A DNA stretch of 8,499 nucleotides from Rhodospirillales bacterium (GCA_030754475.1 JASMAE010000360.1:1-8499), one strand, 5' to 3'; shown: positions 1-6,728, counted from the first letter of the stretch. A program made the numbers and translations. Notes: generated by a model from the letters alone, not told the origin.

Positions 1-776
1 ACGCGGCCGACGAAGCCGTGCGCCAAGCCCTCGTCAACCTCGAATCGGTGGCCACGCCGGCGGGCGAGATGGCCGTCGTGCTCGGCCCCGGATGGCCCGG
101 CGTTCTTCTGCACGAGGCGGTGGGTCACGGTCTCGAGGGCGATTTCAACCGCAAAAAGACGTCGGCCTTCGCCGGCCTCATGGGCGAGCGGGTGGCGACG
201 CCCGGCGTCACCGTGGTCGACGACGGGACCATCGCGGACCGCCGCGGCTCGCTCACCATCGACGACGAGGGAACGCCGAGCCAGCGCAACGTGCTGATCG
301 AGGACGGCATCTTGACGGGTTTCATGCATGATCGGATGAACGCGCGCCTGATGGGGGCCAAGTCCACGGGCAACGGGCGGCGCCAAAGCCACGCCTATTC
401 GCCGATTCCGCGCATGACCAACACCTTCATGCTCGAAGGCGCCCACGCGCGTGACGAGATCCTGGCCTCGGTCAAGCGGGGGCTCTATGCGGTCGCCTTC
501 GGCGGCGGCCAGGTGGATATCACGTCGGGCAAGTTCGTCTTCACCTGCACCGAGGCCTACCGTATCGAGGACGGGCGCGTGGGCGCGCCCGTCAAGGGCG
601 CGACGCTGATCGGCAACGGGCCCGACGTCTTGACCAAGGTCTCGATGATCGGCGACGACCTCGAGCTCGACCACGGCGTCGGCACCTGCGGCAAGGAAGG
701 CCAGGGCGTGCCCGTGGGCGTCGGCCTACCGACCATCAAGGTGGACGCGCTCACGGTCGGCGGAACCGCGGTATGA
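1..776 (+). CDS. tldD: TldD metalloprotease, C-terminal part (5' end outside window)
   Basis: The reading frame is open from base 3 to a TGA at 774-776, giving 257 visible residues; the E. coli protein has about 480, so nearly half is missing because of the window edge. The zinc site is visible: an HExxxH motif (HEAVGHGLEGD, from base 111, visible residues 37-47) and the third ligand cysteine in GTCGKEGQG (Cys codon 687-689). The C-terminal run ending in LPTIKVDALTVGG is typical of TldD. In the known family TldD pairs with TldE/PmbA in a cytoplasmic heterodimer that degrades unfolded peptides and matures modified peptides such as microcin B17; TldD carries the metal site. No tldE is visible here. 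The GTG at 18 is an internal valine codon and not a start. Identification is firm because all the metal-site residues and the C-terminal signature are present. Confidence 0.95.
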   Translation, partial: AADEAVRQALVNLESVATPAGEMAVVLGPGWPGVLLHEAVGHGLEGDFNRKKTSAFAGLMGERVATPGVTVVDDGTIADRRGSLTIDDEGTPSQRNVLIEDGILTGFMHDRMNARLMGAKSTGNGRRQSHAYSPIPRMTNTFMLEGAHARDEILASVKRGLYAVAFGGGQVDITSGKFVFTCTEAYRIEDGRVGAPVKGATLIGNGPDVLTKVSMIGDDLELDHGVGTCGKEGQGVPVGVGLPTIKVDALTVGGTAV

Positions 777-841
777 GGGCGCGCGCGTAGCGGGTTATCC
801 GTTTTATCTGCACCGGCCCGCACCCCCGATCAACCGAGAGC

Positions 842-846
842 AGGAG
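842..846 (+). promoter_or_regulatory. Shine-Dalgarno site (AGGAG) for the DapA-like lyase
   Basis: AGGAG lies 6 nt before the GTG at 853, and it selects this GTG as the start. The 76-nt gap after tldD (777-852) shows no clear terminator hairpin, so read-through from tldD is possible. No convincing sigma70 promoter is visible in the gap either. Confidence 0.7.
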
Positions 847-852
847 TCGATC

Positions 853-1764
853 GTGGACAAGAGAGACGTGGACTGGCACGGCCCCATGCCGTCGGTAATC
901 ACGCCCTACAACGCTGAGGGGGGGATCGACGAGGACGCCTTCCTTGAGAACATCGAACTTTGCATCGGGTACGGCATGACCGGCTTATTGGTGGCCGGCA
1001 ACTCCGGCGACTTCTGGTCGCTGACCATGGACGAACGCAAGCGGCTCATGGCATTGGGGATCGAGGGCGCCGGGGGCCGCGTTCCCGTGATCGCCTGCGC
1101 CGGTGCGTTTCTGGCCCCGGACGTTATTGAATTGGCGCGCACCGCCGCCCACATCGGCTGCGCCGGCGTGATGGTGCTTCCCCCCTTCTTCTACAGCCCA
1201 AACACCGAGGACATTTACGCCCACTTCAAGACCGTGTCGGACTCAGTCGAATTGCCGCTGATGCTCTACAACTTTCCCGCCAATTCGCTTCCCGCCATGA
1301 CGTTCGAGCTGATCGAGCGACTGGCTGATCTCAAGGCCGTCGTCGCCATCAAGGAAACATCGGGGAACTACGACACCTTCTATAAGATCCTGACCCTGGT
1401 GGGCGAGCGCATCCACGTGTTCTGTGGCCAGATGGTTTGCTTCGGGGTGCCGGCGATCGTGATGGGATCGCCCGGCTACATCGACACCAATCCGAACCTG
1501 TGGGGCGCCGAATCCGTCGCGCTTTACGAGGCGGCCGTGACCGGCGATCTGGTCCGCGGCCGCGCGTTGCAGAAGAAGGCCTTGGCGCTCCACGAATTGG
1601 TCAGCGCCGGCGACAAGAACACGTACAGCTGGGTCAAGACCGGCATGACCCTGGTCGGCCTTCCCGGCGGCGTAGCGCGGCTGCCGCAACGCCCGCTCGG
1701 CGAGGAGCAGCTTGCCGAGCTGCGCCGGGGTCTGGAAAGGCTGGGCATCGCCGGGCCGGGCTGA
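853..1764 (+). CDS. DapA/NanA-superfamily class I aldolase or lyase, substrate unknown
   Basis: This 303-residue TIM-barrel protein has the usual length of the dihydrodipicolinate synthase / N-acetylneuraminate lyase superfamily, cytoplasmic enzymes that form a Schiff base with pyruvate or a related 2-oxo acid. The catalytic lysine is Lys167 in VAIKETSG, and the conserved tyrosine is Tyr139 in LMLYNFPA. The active-site loop that reads GTTGE in DapA is here GNSGD (residues 49-53), so the two threonines become Asn and Ser. The arginine that binds aspartate semialdehyde just after the LYN-P motif in DapA is Asn144 here, and the inter-subunit tyrosine region reads PPFFYSP (110-116). It is therefore probably not the lysine-pathway DapA. 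Alternatives in the superfamily include sialic acid lyase-like, keto-deoxy-sugar acid aldolase/dehydratase or 4-hydroxy-2-oxo acid aldolase enzymes. The GTG start is backed by a good Shine-Dalgarno site. The gene lies 76 nt behind tldD on the same strand, with no obvious functional link. Confidence 0.88.
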   Translation: MDKRDVDWHGPMPSVITPYNAEGGIDEDAFLENIELCIGYGMTGLLVAGNSGDFWSLTMDERKRLMALGIEGAGGRVPVIACAGAFLAPDVIELARTAAHIGCAGVMVLPPFFYSPNTEDIYAHFKTVSDSVELPLMLYNFPANSLPAMTFELIERLADLKAVVAIKETSGNYDTFYKILTLVGERIHVFCGQMVCFGVPAIVMGSPGYIDTNPNLWGAESVALYEAAVTGDLVRGRALQKKALALHELVSAGDKNTYSWVKTGMTLVGLPGGVARLPQRPLGEEQLAELRRGLERLGIAGPG

Positions 1765-1886
1765 GACGCCTGGGGATCGTCCGTGCGAGCCGCGCGCCGC
1801 CCTGGACCACACGGACGCGGGGCTTCCTTCGTTCGCGACCGAGCCCGAGGGCGGACCGGACGCCGTCATGGAGTCCTTGGAGACTT

Positions 1887-1948
1887 AGAGCGGATCGCGT
1901 TTGATTGGAACCGCGATGCGGCTCCAATAAATCGCGTGAATCCGCTCT
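1887..1948. repeat. Imperfect palindrome 1, AGAGCGGAT...ATCCGCTCT
   Basis: The 62-nt element folds into one long hairpin. The outer 9 bp pair 1887-1895 with 1940-1948, followed by a 3-nt bulge (1937-1939). Next, CGCG 1896-1899 pairs with 1933-1936, TT 1901-1902 with AA 1930-1931, ATTGGA 1904-1909 with TCCAAT 1923-1928, and CCGC 1911-1914 with GCGG 1918-1921. The loop is 3 nt. That is about 25 bp with three mismatches. Termini of the AGAGC...GCTCT kind are familiar from dispersed intergenic palindromes of Alphaproteobacteria. It sits between convergent genes and is followed by TTTCTC on the plus strand, so it could also help end transcription of the DapA-like gene. Confidence 0.75.
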
Positions 1949-1962
1949 TTCTCAATGGTGGC

Positions 1963-2022
1963 GATCAGATTCATACGGTCGCCGGATCGCCGCCGGCGAT
2001 CTCAAGCGACCGTGATCTGATC
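1963..2022. repeat. Imperfect palindrome 2, GATCAGAT...ATCTGATC
   Basis: This is a second 60-nt palindrome, 14 nt after the first. GATCAGAT 1963-1970 pairs with ATCTGATC 2015-2022, ACGGTCGC 1975-1982 pairs with GCGACCGT 2006-2013, and GATCGCC 1985-1991 pairs with GGCGATC 1995-2001 around a 3-nt loop. These 23 perfect base pairs lie in three blocks separated by small asymmetric internal loops. The sequence just outside, GGTTCCGATC at 2024-2033, is an inverted near-copy (9 of 10) of GATTGGAACC at 1903-1912 in palindrome 1. This suggests related or composite repeat units. Its position between convergent genes fits a repetitive extragenic palindrome or a bidirectional transcription stop; there is no adjacent U-tract. 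Confidence 0.7.
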
Positions 2023-2070
2023 TGGTTCCGATCGCGCGCGGCTGAGTCGTGCCGCCGCGCCGGCGTCCGC

Positions 2071-3438
2071 TCAGTAGGATTCCTCTTCGAACGCGGGATC
2101 GACGCTTCCGTGCCAGCGGCCCTCGTAGGCCGCGAGTAGCTCTTCGGCGGGCGCGCGGCGAGATTCCGCGATCCCGATCAAGGGGTCCAGGAAGTGGGTC
2201 TCGTCGGCGCCCTTGGCATCGAGACGTGCGCGCCTGGCGAGACCGTCGCGGGCCAGCGCCACGCACCGCTCGGCCACGTCGCCGATGGTGCCGGTGCGGA
2301 ACGGTGTCGCGAGCGCGAGCCTGGGCGCGTCGGCGCGCAAGCGCGCGTGCTCGTCCGCCGTCCAGTCCTTGACCAAATCCCAGGCCGCCTGGCGCGAATC
2401 CGAATCGTACAGCAGCCCCACCCAGAAGGCGGGAAGCGCGCAGAGCCGGCCCCAAGGGCCCCCGTCCGCGCCCCGCATCTCGAGGAACTGTTTCAGGCGC
2501 ACCTCGGGAAAGGCGGTGGTCAGATGGTCGACCCAGTCCTTGAGCTGGGGGCGTTCGCCGGGCAGCGCCGGCAATCGTCCAGCCATGAAGTCGCGGAACG
2601 ACTGGCCCGCCGCGTCGATGTAAGTGCCTTCGCGATAGACGAAGTACATGGGCACGTCGAGCATGTAGTCGACGTAGCGCTCGAAGCCGAATCCGTCCTC
2701 GAACACGAACGGGAGCGTGCCGCAGCGGTCGGGGTCGGTGTCCGTCCAGATATGGCTGCGATAGCTCAAATATCCCGTCGGCGCGCCCAACTTGAACGGC
2801 GAGTTGGCCCAGAGCGCGGTGGCGATGGGCTGCAAAGCGAGAGCGATGCGGAACATCCGCACCATGGTGGCCTCGGTGTCGAAGTCGAGATTCACCTGAA
2901 CCGTGCAGGTCGCGAGCATCATCTCGAGGCCAAGCCGGCCCCGTGTCGGCATGTGTCGGCGCATGATTCCGTAGCGCGCCTTGGGCATCCAGGGAAACTC
3001 ATCGATCGGCCACTTGGGATGGTAGCCGAGCCCCATCAAGCCGATGTCCATCTCGCCGGCGATGGCCTTGACCTGGTCGAGGTGCTCGGTGACCTCGGCG
3101 CAGGTCTCATGGAGGGTCTCCAGCGGCGCGCCCGATAGCTCGAGCTGTCCCGCCGGCTCGAGGGTGACCGAGGAAAGATCGGGTTTGCTGAGCGCGATCG
3201 GTTTGCCGGCCTCGAGCACGGGTTCCCACGAAAACCGCGTCAGCCCCTCGAGCATCGCGCGGATGCCGGCCGGGCCCTCGTAGGCGAGCGGTTTGAGATT
3301 CGAGCGATGGAAGGCGAACTTCTCGTGCTCGGTGCCGATCCGCCAGCGCGGCGGGACCTTGCAGCCGGCCTCCATGTATTCGACTAGCGGACCCTTTTGG
3401 GTGATCGCGTCCGCGTTCATGGTGGCCGAGTCGGCCAT
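2071..3438 (-). CDS. gshA: Glutamate-cysteine ligase (gamma-glutamylcysteine synthetase)
   Basis: The 455-residue cytoplasmic enzyme joins glutamate and cysteine with ATP to make gamma-glutamylcysteine, the first and usually limiting step of glutathione synthesis. It belongs to the plant/alphaproteobacterial type of ligase, not the E. coli type, and its length fits that class. Visible hallmarks are IGTEHEKF at residues 34-41 (nucleotide/metal-binding glutamates), the LEPAGQLELSG block at 93-103 (normally LEPGGQ-ELSG, so one Gly to Ala change), the RRHMPTRGRLGLEMM segment at 160-174 followed by TCTVQVNLDFD (177-187), and ANSPF (211-215). The ATG start has GGAGGG at 3442-3447, close to the codon. 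A second Met at residue 7 is a possible alternative start. The gene begins 13 nt after the rsmE stop, so the two are very likely co-transcribed. Its 3' end faces the DapA-like gene across the palindromic gap. A second-step gshB is not in the window. Confidence 0.94.
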   Translation of the reverse strand: MADSATMNADAITQKGPLVEYMEAGCKVPPRWRIGTEHEKFAFHRSNLKPLAYEGPAGIRAMLEGLTRFSWEPVLEAGKPIALSKPDLSSVTLEPAGQLELSGAPLETLHETCAEVTEHLDQVKAIAGEMDIGLMGLGYHPKWPIDEFPWMPKARYGIMRRHMPTRGRLGLEMMLATCTVQVNLDFDTEATMVRMFRIALALQPIATALWANSPFKLGAPTGYLSYRSHIWTDTDPDRCGTLPFVFEDGFGFERYVDYMLDVPMYFVYREGTYIDAAGQSFRDFMAGRLPALPGERPQLKDWVDHLTTAFPEVRLKQFLEMRGADGGPWGRLCALPAFWVGLLYDSDSRQAAWDLVKDWTADEHARLRADAPRLALATPFRTGTIGDVAERCVALARDGLARRARLDAKGADETHFLDPLIGIAESRRAPAEELLAAYEGRWHGSVDPAFEEESY

Positions 3439-3451
3439 GGGCCCTCCGTCC

Positions 3452-4228
3452 TTAGCGTCCGCCCGCCGCCGCGCCCTCTTCGCGCCAATCTCCGATCAAC
3501 GCCTGCCAACAGGCCAACGCCGAGAGGACCGCCGTTTCTGCGCGAAGGATTCGAGGACCGAGCCGGACACGGATAACAAACGGCAGATCGCCGAGCGCGT
3601 CAAGTTCGCCAGCCTCGAAGCCGCCCTCGGGACCCGTCAGGATGGCCGAGGGCGGCACCGGATCTTCGCGGCCGAGCGCGATCAGGACGTCTGCGATTGC
3701 TCGGCCGGCGCCGGTCTCGTCGGCCACCAGCAGTCGCCTTTCCGCGGGCCACGCCTCAAACGCGGCCGTCAACGATACCGGGTTCGCGACTTCCGGCACG
3801 CTCAGCCGCCCGCATTGCTCAGCCGCCTCGCGGGCGTTGGCGCGAAGCCGCGCAGTATTGATGCGCCTCGCCACTGTATGCCGGGTCAGCACCGGCGCGA
3901 GGCGCGAGGCGCCGAGAGTGGTCGCCTCGCGGGCGATCCGGTCGATGGGCGTGCGCTTGACCGGCGCGAACAGAACCCAAAGGTCCGAATCGCGCGACTG
4001 CGCGCGCGTCGCCTCATGGACGATCAGCGCGCCGCCGCCTTTGCCCAGCGCGTCCACGCGCGCACGCCATTCGCCGTCGCGCCCGTTGAACACCAAGAGC
4101 GGATCGCCGATCCCGCGCCGCATGACGTGACCGAGATAGTGAGCTTGCGCGCGATCGATCGTAACGCAGGCCCCGGCCACGAGCCCGCATTCGACGAACA
4201 GGCGCAGCTTGTCGGCGTTGCGGCTCAT
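3452..4228 (-). CDS. rsmE: 16S rRNA m3U1498 methyltransferase RsmE
   Basis: This 258-residue SPOUT-class methyltransferase methylates N3 of U1498 in 16S rRNA of the 30S subunit, using S-adenosylmethionine. The N-terminal PUA-like part (RLFVE near residue 9, then AHYLGHVMRRGIGD at 29-42) precedes the methyltransferase fold. Signature residues are KRTPIDRIAREATTLG (91-106), EQCGR (137-141, usually EQSGR), the cofactor-site loop LTGPEGGFEAGE (197-208) and LGPRILRAETA (223-233) of the trefoil knot. The frame stays open far upstream on the minus strand, but homology begins at the ATG at 4228, which has GGAGGG at 4237-4242 and 8 nt spacing. The upstream extension lies in the divergent promoter region and antisense to ubiA. 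It is the first gene of the rsmE-gshA pair, and the TAA stop is only 13 nt before the gshA start. Length and motifs are as expected for a functional enzyme. Confidence 0.95.
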   Translation of the reverse strand: MSRNADKLRLFVECGLVAGACVTIDRAQAHYLGHVMRRGIGDPLLVFNGRDGEWRARVDALGKGGGALIVHEATRAQSRDSDLWVLFAPVKRTPIDRIAREATTLGASRLAPVLTRHTVARRINTARLRANAREAAEQCGRLSVPEVANPVSLTAAFEAWPAERRLLVADETGAGRAIADVLIALGREDPVPPSAILTGPEGGFEAGELDALGDLPFVIRVRLGPRILRAETAVLSALACWQALIGDWREEGAAAGGR

Positions 4229-4236
4229 CGTTTGCG

Positions 4237-4242
4237 CCCTCC
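4237..4242 (-). promoter_or_regulatory. Shine-Dalgarno site (GGAGGG) that fixes the rsmE start
   Basis: On the minus strand GGAGGG lies 8 nt before the ATG at 4226-4228. It supports starting rsmE there and not at a codon further upstream in the same long open frame. Confidence 0.7.
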
Positions 4243-4329
4243 GGTTATCGACGGCGAATGTTAGTGCACGAAAGGGCCCAACGAAAAGGACCGCGGCAAT
4301 GCCTCGATCGGGCCCGCGCGCGTCCGCTC

Positions 4330-4359
4330 TTGACGAAAGGGATAAAGACCGGGAGAAAT
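4330..4359 (+). promoter_or_regulatory. Possible sigma70-type promoter for ubiA
   Basis: TTGACG at 4330-4335 matches the -35 consensus at five of six bases. Eighteen nt later comes AGAAAT (4354-4359), a poor -10 element. Transcription from here would start near 4366 and leave a leader of about 20 nt before the ATG at 4389, which would rule out the longer ubiA start at 4299. Only the -35 half is convincing. No clear promoter for rsmE is visible on the opposite strand. Confidence 0.3.
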
Positions 4360-4388
4360 CAGCGCGTGCCCCGGGCCACCGCCGCGAC

Positions 4389-5309
4389 ATGAGTGCAACC
4401 GCCAAGACCAGCGCCACCGATATCCCCGAAGAATCCTGGATCGACCGCCTTGCGCCGGGATTCTCGCGGCCTTTTCTGCGCCTTGCGCGCGCCGACCGGC
4501 CGATCGGCACCTGGCTTCTCGTCTTTCCGTGCTGGTGGAGCGCGGCACTCGCCGCCGAGCATTGGCCCGATCCCCGCCTTCTCGCGCTGTTCGGCATCGG
4601 CGCCTTTATTCTCAGGGGCGCCGGTTGCACGTTTAACGACATCGTGGACAGAAACATCGACGGCCGCATCCAGCGAACCGCGACGCGGCCGATCCCGTCG
4701 GGCGCCGTTTCGGTTCCGGGCGCCACTGCCTTTCTCGTGCTTCAACTCGCGCTTGGCCTCGTGGTGCTGATCCAGTTCAACGCGCTCACCATCGCGCTCG
4801 GGGCCTCCTCGCTCGTGCTGGTGGCGGTCTATCCGTTCATGAAACGCGTGACGTACTGGCCCCAGGCCGTGCTCGGCCTCACCTTCAATTGGGGCGCGCT
4901 CGTGGGTTGGACCGCCGAGATCGGCGTGGTCGGGACGCCATCGCTTGCCCTCTATGCGGCCTGCATACTTTGGACTGTCGGCTACGACACCATCTACGCG
5001 CACCAGGACAAGGCCGACGACCTGAAGCTCGGCATCAAATCATCGGCGATCAAGCTGGGTGCGGACACCCGGCCTTGGTTGTTCGTCTTCTATGGCGCCT
5101 CGGTCGGGCTGTTTGCGCTCGCGGGCGGCCTCGCCCAGGTGTCCTGGCCGTACTACGCGGGTCTCGCCGGCGTCGCGATCCACCTCGCCTGGCAGACGGC
5201 GCGCCTCGACATCCACGATGCGCCAGACTGCGGCGTCAAGTTCCGCTCGAACCGTTTCGTCGGCTGGCTCCTGCTCGGCGGCATCGTGGCGGCGCGGGCT
5301 TCGGCCTGA
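4389..5309 (+). CDS. ubiA: 4-hydroxybenzoate polyprenyltransferase UbiA
   Basis: This inner-membrane prenyltransferase attaches the polyprenyl tail to 4-hydroxybenzoate in ubiquinone synthesis. The 306-residue protein shows both Mg-diphosphate-binding aspartate motifs: NDIVDRNID at residues 83-91, and YDTIYAHQDKADD at 199-211. The flanking TRPIPSG (99-105) and LGIKSSA (214-220) are also typical. About eight or nine hydrophobic membrane segments are visible, for example around 42-58, 64-79, 112-130, 134-150, 160-176, 184-199, 230-248 and 286-303. The start is uncertain. ATG 4389 gives the usual family length and sits just before SWIDRLAPGFSRPFLRLARADRPIG, written here in pieces as SWIDRLAP and RADRPIGTWLL, but it has no good Shine-Dalgarno site. 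ATG 4299 (336 residues) has AAGGA 8 nt upstream, but its extra 30 residues are charged and do not look like family sequence. The gene is divergent from rsmE, and the amidase follows 9 nt after its stop. Confidence 0.93.
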   Translation: MSATAKTSATDIPEESWIDRLAPGFSRPFLRLARADRPIGTWLLVFPCWWSAALAAEHWPDPRLLALFGIGAFILRGAGCTFNDIVDRNIDGRIQRTATRPIPSGAVSVPGATAFLVLQLALGLVVLIQFNALTIALGASSLVLVAVYPFMKRVTYWPQAVLGLTFNWGALVGWTAEIGVVGTPSLALYAACILWTVGYDTIYAHQDKADDLKLGIKSSAIKLGADTRPWLFVFYGASVGLFALAGGLAQVSWPYYAGLAGVAIHLAWQTARLDIHDAPDCGVKFRSNRFVGWLLLGGIVAARASA

Positions 5310-5311
5310 GG
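5308..5311 (+). promoter_or_regulatory. Shine-Dalgarno site (GAGG) of the amidase, overlapping the ubiA stop
   Basis: GAGG begins inside the TGA stop of ubiA (5307-5309) and lies 7 nt before the ATG at 5319. The arrangement suggests that ribosomes finishing ubiA can re-initiate on the amidase gene. Confidence 0.55.
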
Positions 5312-5318
5312 CCGGGAC

Positions 5319-6728
5319 ATGGCCGCGATCGAGCGCGCGCCCCTCGGCACCGGCGGCATCGCCGGCTTCGGCGAGGCACTGCGGCGCCGGCACTTGACGG
5401 CGGAACGTGCGACCGAGACGTATCTCGCGCGCATCCGGGCGCTGGACCCCGTGCTCGGGGCTTTCGAATACGTGGACGGCGTGGGCGCGCTGGCGGCGGC
5501 CCGGGCCGTCGATCGGCTTCTCGACGCAGGACATGAGCCCGGCCCGCTCGCAGGCGTTCCGGTGGCGCTCAAGGACGTCTTCGCCGCCCGCGGCACGCCG
5601 TGCCGCGCGGGATCGAATCTTGCGGTCGAGAACCTGATCGGCGGCGAGGGCTCCTTCGTCGCGCGCTTGCGCCGCGCCGGCTGCGTGATCGTCGGCAAGA
5701 CCAAGACCAACGAATTCGCGCTTGGCACCTGGGCCGGACTGAATCCCCATAGGGGCACGCCGTGGAACCCCTGGGACGCGCGGGTGCACCGCGCGCCCGG
5801 TGGCTCGTCGAGCGGATCTGCGGTCGCCGTCGCGGCCGGCATGTGCGCGTTCGCGATCGGCACCGACACCGCCGGCTCGGTGCGCGCGCCAGCCGCGTTC
5901 TCGGGCGTCTTCGGCCTCAAGCCGACGGCGGGACATTGGCCGATCGACGGGATGTTCGTGCACTCGCCGACGCTGGACAGCATCGGGCTCCTCGCCGCCT
6001 CGGCCGCCGATACGGCGCTGGTTTTCGCGGCGCTCAGCGGGACACCGGTACCGGCGCGCGCGCGCGCGGGGGGCCTTCGCCTCGGAATCCCTGCGAATCA
6101 CTTCTTCGATGGCATCGAGCCCGCGGTCGGATCTTGCGCCGACAAGGCGATCGGGATGCTTCGGGCGGCGGGCGCAGACGTGGTTCCGGTGGTGGTTCCG
6201 GGTGCGGAGGAAGCGGCGCGCGCGTATCGGCGGTTTACCCTGGCCGAACTGATCGCCCGCGTGGGCCGCGATCGCCTGATGGCCGCTCGCGATACGATCG
6301 ATCCCCTGCTTCGCGATCTCATCGCGCAAGAACCGCCGATGGCGGCCGATGCGTTCGCCCGGTTGGAGGCGCGACGGCGCGAGCTTTCGCGATCGGCCGA
6401 GGAATCGCTTTGCGGCCTCGACGCGTGGATCACGCCGACCATCGGTGTCGTGGCGCCGCCGGTCTCGACGCTCACGGGCGCCGGCGGCGCGGCGGGGGTC
6501 GAGACGGCGGTTGCCGCCAATTGTCAGCAGCGCATCGTCGTCAACGTGCTCGGGCTGTGCGCCACCACGACGCCGGTCCAGCACTTGGGCGCTGATCTTC
6601 CGGTCGGGCTCCAGATCGTTTGCGCACCCGGCGCTGACGCCCGTGCGCTCGGTATCGCGCGGCTGATCGAAGACCTGGTCGGCCCGCCGCCCAAGCCGGA
6701 TTTGGCCCCGTTCTTGGCGGCGGCGTAA
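5319..6728 (+). CDS. Amidase-signature family hydrolase (AtzF/GatA-like), substrate unknown
   Basis: This 469-residue protein has the full Ser-cisSer-Lys triad of the amidase-signature family, enzymes that hydrolyse amide bonds. Lys85 is in GVPVALKDVFA, the cis-serine Ser163 is in APGGSSSGSAVAVAAG (159-174), and the nucleophile Ser187 is in GTDTAGSVRAPAAFSG (181-196). The 24-residue spacing between the two serines matches characterised members such as malonamidase E2 and FAAH. The nucleophile motif normally reads GTDTGGS; Gly185 is replaced by Ala here. The C-terminus ends with the family's LPVGLQIV strand (about 427-434). No signal peptide is visible, so a cytoplasmic location is likely. It is unlikely to be the GatA subunit of tRNA amidotransferase because gatB and gatC are absent nearby and the sequence resembles stand-alone amidases. 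It is probably co-transcribed with ubiA, which gives no hint of substrate. Family assignment is firm; function is open. Confidence 0.9.
   Translation: MAAIERAPLGTGGIAGFGEALRRRHLTAERATETYLARIRALDPVLGAFEYVDGVGALAAARAVDRLLDAGHEPGPLAGVPVALKDVFAARGTPCRAGSNLAVENLIGGEGSFVARLRRAGCVIVGKTKTNEFALGTWAGLNPHRGTPWNPWDARVHRAPGGSSSGSAVAVAAGMCAFAIGTDTAGSVRAPAAFSGVFGLKPTAGHWPIDGMFVHSPTLDSIGLLAASAADTALVFAALSGTPVPARARAGGLRLGIPANHFFDGIEPAVGSCADKAIGMLRAAGADVVPVVVPGAEEAARAYRRFTLAELIARVGRDRLMAARDTIDPLLRDLIAQEPPMAADAFARLEARRRELSRSAEESLCGLDAWITPTIGVVAPPVSTLTGAGGAAGVETAVAANCQQRIVVNVLGLCATTTPVQHLGADLPVGLQIVCAPGADARALGIARLIEDLVGPPPKPDLAPFLAAA

Larger units (their letters stand above)
1765..2070. other. 306-bp convergent intergenic region, apparently non-coding
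   Basis: This gap separates the ends of the DapA-like gene (plus) and gshA (minus). The first part (1765-1886) holds only a weak inverted repeat, GTCCGTG at 1779-1785 against CACGGAC at 1810-1816, with a 24-nt loop and no T-run, so it is at best a poor terminator. The rest is occupied by two large palindromes, listed separately. A plus-strand reading frame of 118 codons crosses the region but translates the palindromes and runs into the antisense of gshA, so I do not call it a gene. Confidence 0.7.

Noticed and set aside
853..1764. Annotating this gene as dapA of lysine synthesis
   Set aside because: Key dihydrodipicolinate synthase residues (the GTTGE threonines and the substrate-binding arginine) are replaced, so only the superfamily is claimed.
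1783..2139. Possible 118-residue plus-strand gene in the convergent gap
   Set aside because: It translates both palindromes, has no Shine-Dalgarno support or family resemblance, and overlaps the 3' end of gshA in antisense.
2194..3138. Open plus-strand frame of 314 codons antisense to gshA
   Set aside because: It lies entirely within gshA, whose protein is clearly recognisable; the frame shows only His/Val/Gln-rich shadow sequence.
4229..4726. N-terminal extension of rsmE by 166 codons
   Set aside because: RsmE homology begins at the ATG at 4228, which has a good Shine-Dalgarno site; the extension is low-complexity and antisense to the ubiA start.
5040..6584. Open minus-strand frame of 514 codons antisense to ubiA and the amidase
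   Set aside because: The translation is dominated by Arg, Gly, Ala and Asp with no family motifs, and it spans two well-supported genes on the other strand.
5319..6728. Annotating this gene as gatA of the tRNA-dependent amidotransferase
   Set aside because: There is no gatB or gatC beside it, and the sequence around the triad looks like a stand-alone amidase.
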